Shown here piece after piece: positions 16,395 to 19,312 of a stretch of 19,312 bases of DNA (positions within the stretch are counted from its first letter, which is position 1; each line of letters begins with the position of its first letter). Source of the DNA: CAZKXU01 sp964556665 (GTDB lineage Bacteria > Bdellovibrionota_C > UBA2361 > CAZKXU01); the NCBI GenBank assembly GCA_964556665.1, contig CAZKXU010000067.1, positions 1 to 19,312 on the forward strand, read 5' to 3'. A model generated the notes under the pieces. The model was not told the origin of the DNA. It was given only the letters and a program-made list of their open reading frames with translations, and did no database searches. Made by a program: the position numbers and the translations under genes.

Positions 16395-16664
16395 ATGAAT
16401 ATTGATAATTATCTTCATGTCGTTCAAGTTAGTATTGAAACCGCAGTATGGGTCTCTGCGCCTGTGCTTGTTATGGGTTTAATCGCCGGCTTTGCAATCA
16501 GCATGTTCCAAGCAGCTACACAGATTAACGATGCCTCTCTAGCATTTATTCCTAAAATAGGAGCAGCAGTGCTGGCCTTAATTGTTTTTGGCAATTTCAT
16601 GATTAGTCGCATCGCGACATTTACTACCTGGGTTTATAATCAGATACCGCAGTTGATACAATAG
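16395..16664 (+). CDS. fliQ: Flagellar type III export gate protein FliQ
   Basis: This 89-residue protein has two membrane helices (about 16-40 and 53-75). The motif GFAISMFQAATQINDASLAFIPKI matches the conserved FliQ loop between them. FliQ packs around FliP and FliR in the export gate with a stoichiometry of four. It begins 3 nt after fliP and ends 20 nt before fliR. Confidence 0.96.
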   Translation: MNIDNYLHVVQVSIETAVWVSAPVLVMGLIAGFAISMFQAATQINDASLAFIPKIGAAVLALIVFGNFMISRIATFTTWVYNQIPQLIQ

Positions 16665-16684
16665 TATTCTGTAGGTTTAAAGTA

Positions 16685-17485
16685 ATGGAAACCGAACTTG
16701 CTCAATTTCCGGCCTACTTGCTACAAAATCTAAATGTTGTTTACACATTTTTCTTACTAGTCACACGCTATGTAGGGTTATTTATTTTAGTCCCTGGTAT
16801 CGGTGGCGGACAGCATGGGTTGATTGTAAGGTTTCCAGGAATTCTAGTATTAAGCTTCGCATCAATGTATTCATCTCCGCGCTGTGAGTTGCCCAGCGAT
16901 ATGGTGGTGATGATGGCACAGATGAGTTCCGAGCTCCTTTTAGGGTTATTTGTAGGAATGATCCCTCTGCTGGTGGTGTCAGGCGTACATATGGCTGGGC
17001 AGCTCGCCAGTATGTCGATGGGATTAGGCGCGGCGCAGCTTATGGATCCGAATCTTGGTGTTGCTGTATCAGATATTGCGCGCATGTACGGGGATATAAT
17101 TATTTTAATGTTCCTTTTGATGGGAGGACACCATCTTGTCATACAGGTAGTAAGCGGATACAGCGGCAGCTTTGTCCCTGGCACTTTCTTTTTAACAGCC
17201 TCCACCATCGATGTGCTGATCAGTCGCACTGCGCATACTTTTTTTGTTGGTGTAATGCTCTCTGCACCGGTTGTAGTAGCTCTCCTATTAACTCAATTTG
17301 TGATGGGCATGATGTCAAAAACAGTTCCTACTATTAATATTTTTATTATTAGTTTTCCGCTAACGATCGGTATCGGAATGATTCTTACAGTAATGGGGCT
17401 GCATGGTGTATCAACTTATATGCAGAGAGAGATTGTTAGTATTGAGGCTGGGATCTCTGCAGGGGTGTTGGGAGCCGTTAAGTAG
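16685..17485 (+). CDS. fliR: Flagellar type III export gate protein FliR
   Basis: The 266-residue polytopic protein has five or six membrane helices, and its opening FFLLVTRYVGLFILVPGIGG is typical of FliR. The central GLFVGMIPLLVVSGVHMAGQ and MGLGAAQLMDPN and the late VVVALLLTQFVMGMMSKTVPTINIFII are family landmarks. A single FliR copy completes the FliPQR gate. AGG upstream of the ATG is a modest ribosome site. In many bacteria flhB and flhA follow, but here the stop is followed by about 700 nt without a recognisable gene, so the operon seems to end here. No clear terminator is visible. Confidence 0.95.
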   Translation: METELAQFPAYLLQNLNVVYTFFLLVTRYVGLFILVPGIGGGQHGLIVRFPGILVLSFASMYSSPRCELPSDMVVMMAQMSSELLLGLFVGMIPLLVVSGVHMAGQLASMSMGLGAAQLMDPNLGVAVSDIARMYGDIIILMFLLMGGHHLVIQVVSGYSGSFVPGTFFLTASTIDVLISRTAHTFFVGVMLSAPVVVALLLTQFVMGMMSKTVPTINIFIISFPLTIGIGMILTVMGLHGVSTYMQREIVSIEAGISAGVLGAVK

Positions 17486-17627
17486 GAGAGTCTCTATTAT
17501 TAAGTGAACAGAAGTTCTAGTCGATACAATCACAGAACCGCTTTTAATGGATCAGCATCATATCTATAAGAGCTTAAAAAGACTAAGAATTACATGCTTC
17601 GCTGACTAGTCTACGGAAAAGTGAGCG

Positions 17628-17823
17628 GAACGTGGCGAGTAAAAAGGTTATAAAGGTTATCACTGGTTTGCTTTGGGGACTCACTTCTCGTAAACTTGTA
17701 GTAATACTAAGAGGTTAGGAGCAGTGAGTCTCAAAAGCCGAGGTAGGGTGTGACGCTTCATCCAACAACCTCAGGTTTTCTGGTTCTCACAATTTCTGTA
17801 TTGTTTTCGAACTCGCCACGTTC
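17628..17823. repeat. 13-bp perfect inverted repeat bounding a 196-nt segment
   Basis: GAACGTGGCGAGT at 17628-17640 recurs as its exact reverse complement at 17811-17823. Inside lies another inverted pair, GACTCACT (17678-17685) and AGTGAGTC (17723-17730). I see no flanking target duplication. It could be a miniature mobile element, a structured RNA or paired regulator sites. A perfect 13-bp match is unlikely by chance in a region this small. Confidence 0.5.
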
Positions 17824-17905
17824 TACATCTTTTCTCTTTAAAATACTCAGTAACTCCTTAAATATCATTGTAAATATATTAAAGATTAAGCGTTTAAATA
17901 TAAAA

Positions 17906-17975
17906 TGGGAGCGTGGGCATCTTACCCGCAAATGAATAAACAGCTCCTTATTTGCGGGCAGGATGCCCGATCCCA
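17906..17975. repeat. REP-like palindromic repeat, copy 2
   Basis: This imperfect inverted repeat pairs 906-933 with 950-975 (last three digits of position), interrupted by a short internal mismatch. It has the outer TGGGA and inner CCCGCAAAT also seen in the copy at 104-179. An alternative pairing, GTGGGCA (17913-17919) with TGCCCAC (17977-17983), extends it. Arms of the two copies differ in sequence but keep compensating changes, which suggests a family maintained as a hairpin. Confidence 0.7.
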
Positions 17976-18058
17976 GTGCCCACAATTTTTGAATAATTAT
18001 ATAAAAATCTCATAACTCACTGAAAATACTGCCCACTTTTGAGCAGAAAATCCTCAAG

Positions 18059-18119
18059 TTGTACAAAATTGTACACGATATGCATTAGTAAGAGTTACGG
18101 ATTGTACAATTTCGTACGA
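18059..18119. promoter_or_regulatory. Paired GTAC-N6-GTAC operator-like sites upstream of the flgM-like gene
   Basis: Two sites share the form GTAC-N6-GTAC. The first (18061-18074, inside TTGTACAAAATTGTACA) is an almost perfect palindrome. The second (18104-18117) combines ATTGTACAAT and TCGTACGA. Their starts are 43 bp apart, close to four helical turns, as expected for a dimeric regulator binding the same DNA face. They precede the flgM-like start by 65-120 nt. The regulator is unknown. Confidence 0.5.
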
Positions 18120-18130
18120 TTCAACTGATG

Positions 18131-18147
18131 TTTGAACGGAGTTCAAA
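18131..18147. repeat. Palindrome TTTGAAC-GGA-GTTCAAA before the flgM-like gene
   Basis: Perfect 7-bp arms surround a 3-nt centre, 35 nt before the ATG of the flgM-like gene. It could be a third regulator site or a small leader hairpin. Its sequence differs from the GTAC sites, so a second regulator is possible. Confidence 0.5.
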
Positions 18148-18182
18148 CCTAACCAGCAAGGTAGCGTTTTACGGAATAAAGT

Positions 18183-18335
18183 ATGGTAAATACCGAGAAA
18201 ACATCAGAAAAAATAGCACGCCAGTTAGCACAGATTAGGCATAAACGGGTTAGGTCTCTTAAAAATAGGATCGGTAAGGGTCGATACCGTATTAGTAACG
18301 TTACCCTTGCTAAGGCTCTGATTTTGGCAGCATAA
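18183..18335 (+). CDS. Very short FlgM-like anti-sigma-28 protein (50 residues)
   Basis: A 50-codon frame from ATG 18183 to TAA has GGA (18173-18175) seven bases before the start. The product is basic. Its second half, RVRSLKNRIGKGRYRISNV followed by TLAKALILAA, follows the FlgM C-terminal pattern (K-V..L+..I..G.Y.v....iA..L) that forms the helices binding the flagellar sigma factor FliA. FlgM proteins are usually about 90-100 residues, with a disordered N-terminal half needed for export; that half is missing here. Location after a flagellar operon supports the role. A hairpin follows 11 nt after the stop, and palindromes lie upstream, as for an independently controlled gene. The match is short, so an unrelated small basic protein cannot be excluded. 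Confidence 0.58.
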   Translation: MVNTEKTSEKIARQLAQIRHKRVRSLKNRIGKGRYRISNVTLAKALILAA

Positions 18336-18346
18336 AGTTAATATAT

Positions 18347-18380
18347 GTTACGCTTCTGAAACCCCTATCAGAAGCGTAAC
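18347..18380 (+). terminator. Hairpin after the flgM-like gene, possible terminator
   Basis: A perfect 12-bp stem (18347-18358 with 18369-18380) and a 10-nt loop begin 11 nt after the stop codon. It is followed by a pyrimidine-rich run (TTCACCTCTT) instead of a clean T-tract. Placement fits a terminator or 3' stabiliser of the small transcript. Confidence 0.55.
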
Positions 18381-18450
18381 TTCACCTCTTACCAAGAATT
18401 ATCCTCTTCCTCTCACTCCCTTAAGAACAAATTCTGTATTAAAATACTTC

Positions 18451-19137
18451 ATGGCAAATGAGCTGAACGGCATTGAGCCGACCAAGGCGGGAGGTGGCTT
18501 CTTCTTTCTCTCACTACTCTCCCTGATCCTACTGAGCATGATTGTTATTCCTTTTGTCCCAGCCTTAGTAGACACAGGTTCAATATCGAGACTTTTTAAG
18601 TTTAGTAGCGGACTAATCATCGGCTTATTAGTAGGAAAGTATATTCTGCCACGACGCATCTCTGTTTTTATTCATGAGCTTAAACATTCCATTATCTCTA
18701 ATTTCGCTGGTAACAAAGCCAAAGGCATGAAGGTAACTAAGAATTCAGGATATTTTCAGTATGAGTATACTAAGAAGAGCGCAAAGTTTAACGCCTTTAT
18801 AGCGCTAGCTCCGTATTTCTTGCCCCTATTTACTATATTTACCCTTGGAATTTCACTGGTGCCACAGTTCTCAGCTTTTCACGGGTTAGCTATTGCTTTA
18901 GTTGGTGTCGGTTATGGAACAGATCTTTCCTTAAATTTTCGTGACGTATCTCCTTATCAAACTGATTTCTCTATGATTCATGGAGGATACAGAGTCGGTT
19001 TAGTATATGTTCTCTGTATCAACTTCGTAATTGCATTACTTCTACTTATCTGGGTACTAAAGGGATTCGTAGGCTGGCTGCATATAGTCATGCAACTCTG
19101 GTCACTGATTAAGGTGTCTGTGCTCGGAGCGGAGTGA
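18451..19137 (+). CDS. Integral membrane HExxH protein, M50B peptidase-like
   Basis: This 228-residue protein has five or so hydrophobic segments (about 16-40, 52-67, 113-135, 140-156, 183-205). FIHELKHSI places an HExxH zinc motif (His75, Glu76, His79) at the end of a membrane segment. It is followed by GNKAKGMKV..NSGYFQYEY, which recalls the Gly-rich strand after the active site in M50/M50B site-2-type proteases. A third ligand is not certain; Asp158 or Asp165 in the GYGTDLSLNFRD region are candidates. The substrate is unknown. Members of the group cut membrane-bound regulators or have unknown roles. The ATG at 18451 has no clear ribosome site. The gene stands alone after the hairpin at 18347-18380. 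Confidence 0.68.
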   Translation: MANELNGIEPTKAGGGFFFLSLLSLILLSMIVIPFVPALVDTGSISRLFKFSSGLIIGLLVGKYILPRRISVFIHELKHSIISNFAGNKAKGMKVTKNSGYFQYEYTKKSAKFNAFIALAPYFLPLFTIFTLGISLVPQFSAFHGLAIALVGVGYGTDLSLNFRDVSPYQTDFSMIHGGYRVGLVYVLCINFVIALLLLIWVLKGFVGWLHIVMQLWSLIKVSVLGAE

Positions 19138-19145
19138 TTGCTCCG
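19125..19145 (+). terminator. Weak hairpin overlapping the stop of the M50B-like gene
   Basis: CGGAGC (19125-19130) pairs with GCTCCG (19140-19145) over a 9-nt loop that contains the TGA stop. A short TT follows. The stem is only 6 bp and the T-run is poor, so this is a tentative terminator. The remaining 19146-19312 shows only a direct repeat CTAGCAGG (19208-19215, 19219-19226) and no gene. Confidence 0.3.
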
Positions 19146-19312
19146 TTAATACTCTATAAAATAGATCTATTAGGAAGTTGAAAGCTGTCATATAAAGTAA
19201 TTATTACTAGCAGGTAGCTAGCAGGCACTCATTGGCAACCAATAAGCTGTAACAAATCTGACTATTACCCACAAGTATTGAAAAACTTAGTTTGGGATTT
19301 TGTCCTTTTCTC

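Larger units (their letters stand above)
17486..18182. other. Gene-poor intergenic region with several inverted repeats
   Basis: No reading frame here resembles a known protein. The AT-rich stretch holds a 13-bp inverted repeat (17628-17640 / 17811-17823), a nested GACTCACT/AGTGAGTC pair (17678-17685 / 17723-17730), a REP-like palindrome (17906-17975) and several operator-like palindromes (18059-18147). A weak promoter, TTGAAT (17989-17994) and CATAAC (18011-18016) with 16-bp spacing, could drive the flgM-like gene. Very small frames exist (a 28-codon GTG frame at 17632-17718 plus, a 36-codon frame at 17758-17868 minus), but I cannot support them as genes. A small structured RNA in 17560-17830 is possible. 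Confidence 0.6.

Noticed and set aside
16768..17229. 153-codon minus-strand frame inside fliR
   Set aside because: It is antisense to a clear FliR and has no recognisable motif.
17632..17718. 28-codon GTG frame (MASKKVIKVITGLLWGL...)
   Set aside because: It is short, has only a poorly placed GGA upstream and overlaps the inverted repeats; better explained as RNA or chance.
17758..17985. 75-codon minus-strand frame
   Set aside because: Its first half is translated REP-like palindrome. The remaining 36 codons (to 17868) look hydrophilic but have no ribosome site and no recognisable family.
1..19312. CRISPR arrays, tRNA, rRNA, tmRNA, insertion sequences
   Set aside because: No regularly spaced direct repeats, no tRNA T-loop signature and no transposase-like frame were seen on either strand.

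Overview
The window reads as chromosomal DNA of a motile Gram-negative bacterium with a lipopolysaccharide outer membrane and moderate to low GC content. The minus strand carries a lipid A/Kdo operon. The plus strand carries a flagellar operon ordered motA - orf - motB - fliL - fliM - fliN - fliO - fliP - fliQ - fliR. The gene order lpxB - msbA - DUF374 acyltransferase - kdtA - lpxK resembles that of delta-proteobacterial-grade lineages (recalled from general knowledge, not searched). No rRNA, tRNA or taxonomic marker is present, so the lineage stays open.

Layout, minus strand (179-7880, transcribed right to left): a single-polypeptide LpxB-MsbA fusion, a DUF374/LpxJ-type lipid A acyltransferase, the Kdo transferase WaaA, the lipid A 4'-kinase LpxK and an ABC-F ATPase. 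These genes are tightly packed, two junctions overlap, and the last stop codon is built from the edge of a REP-like palindrome. A 235-nt divergent intergenic region (7881-8115) carries an extended -10 promoter for this operon and a perfect hairpin in its leader.

Plus strand: an AsmA-family protein (8116-9801) and a kynureninase-like PLP enzyme (9810-11153) form a pair, followed by a strong hairpin. A well-spaced sigma-54 (-24/-12) promoter then lies directly in front of motA, so close that the transcript should be nearly leaderless. The ten flagellar genes that follow (11354-17485) encode the stator, the C-ring switch (FliM/FliN) and the export gate (FliO/P/Q/R). The stator section is unusual: a membrane-anchored protein without the ion-binding Asp sits between motA and a shortened motB. 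flhB and flhA are not downstream.

A 697-nt gene-poor stretch (17486-18182) follows, holding a 13-bp inverted repeat, a second REP-like palindrome and a cluster of operator-like palindromes. These precede a 50-codon gene whose product resembles the sigma-28-binding C-terminal part of FlgM. The window ends with an integral membrane HExxH protein resembling M50B peptidases.

The most noteworthy items are the LpxB-MsbA fusion, the three-gene stator unit, the minimal FlgM-like protein with its palindromic control region, and the sigma-54 promoter with a near-leaderless motA. Identifications rest on motif recognition only; no database search was run.
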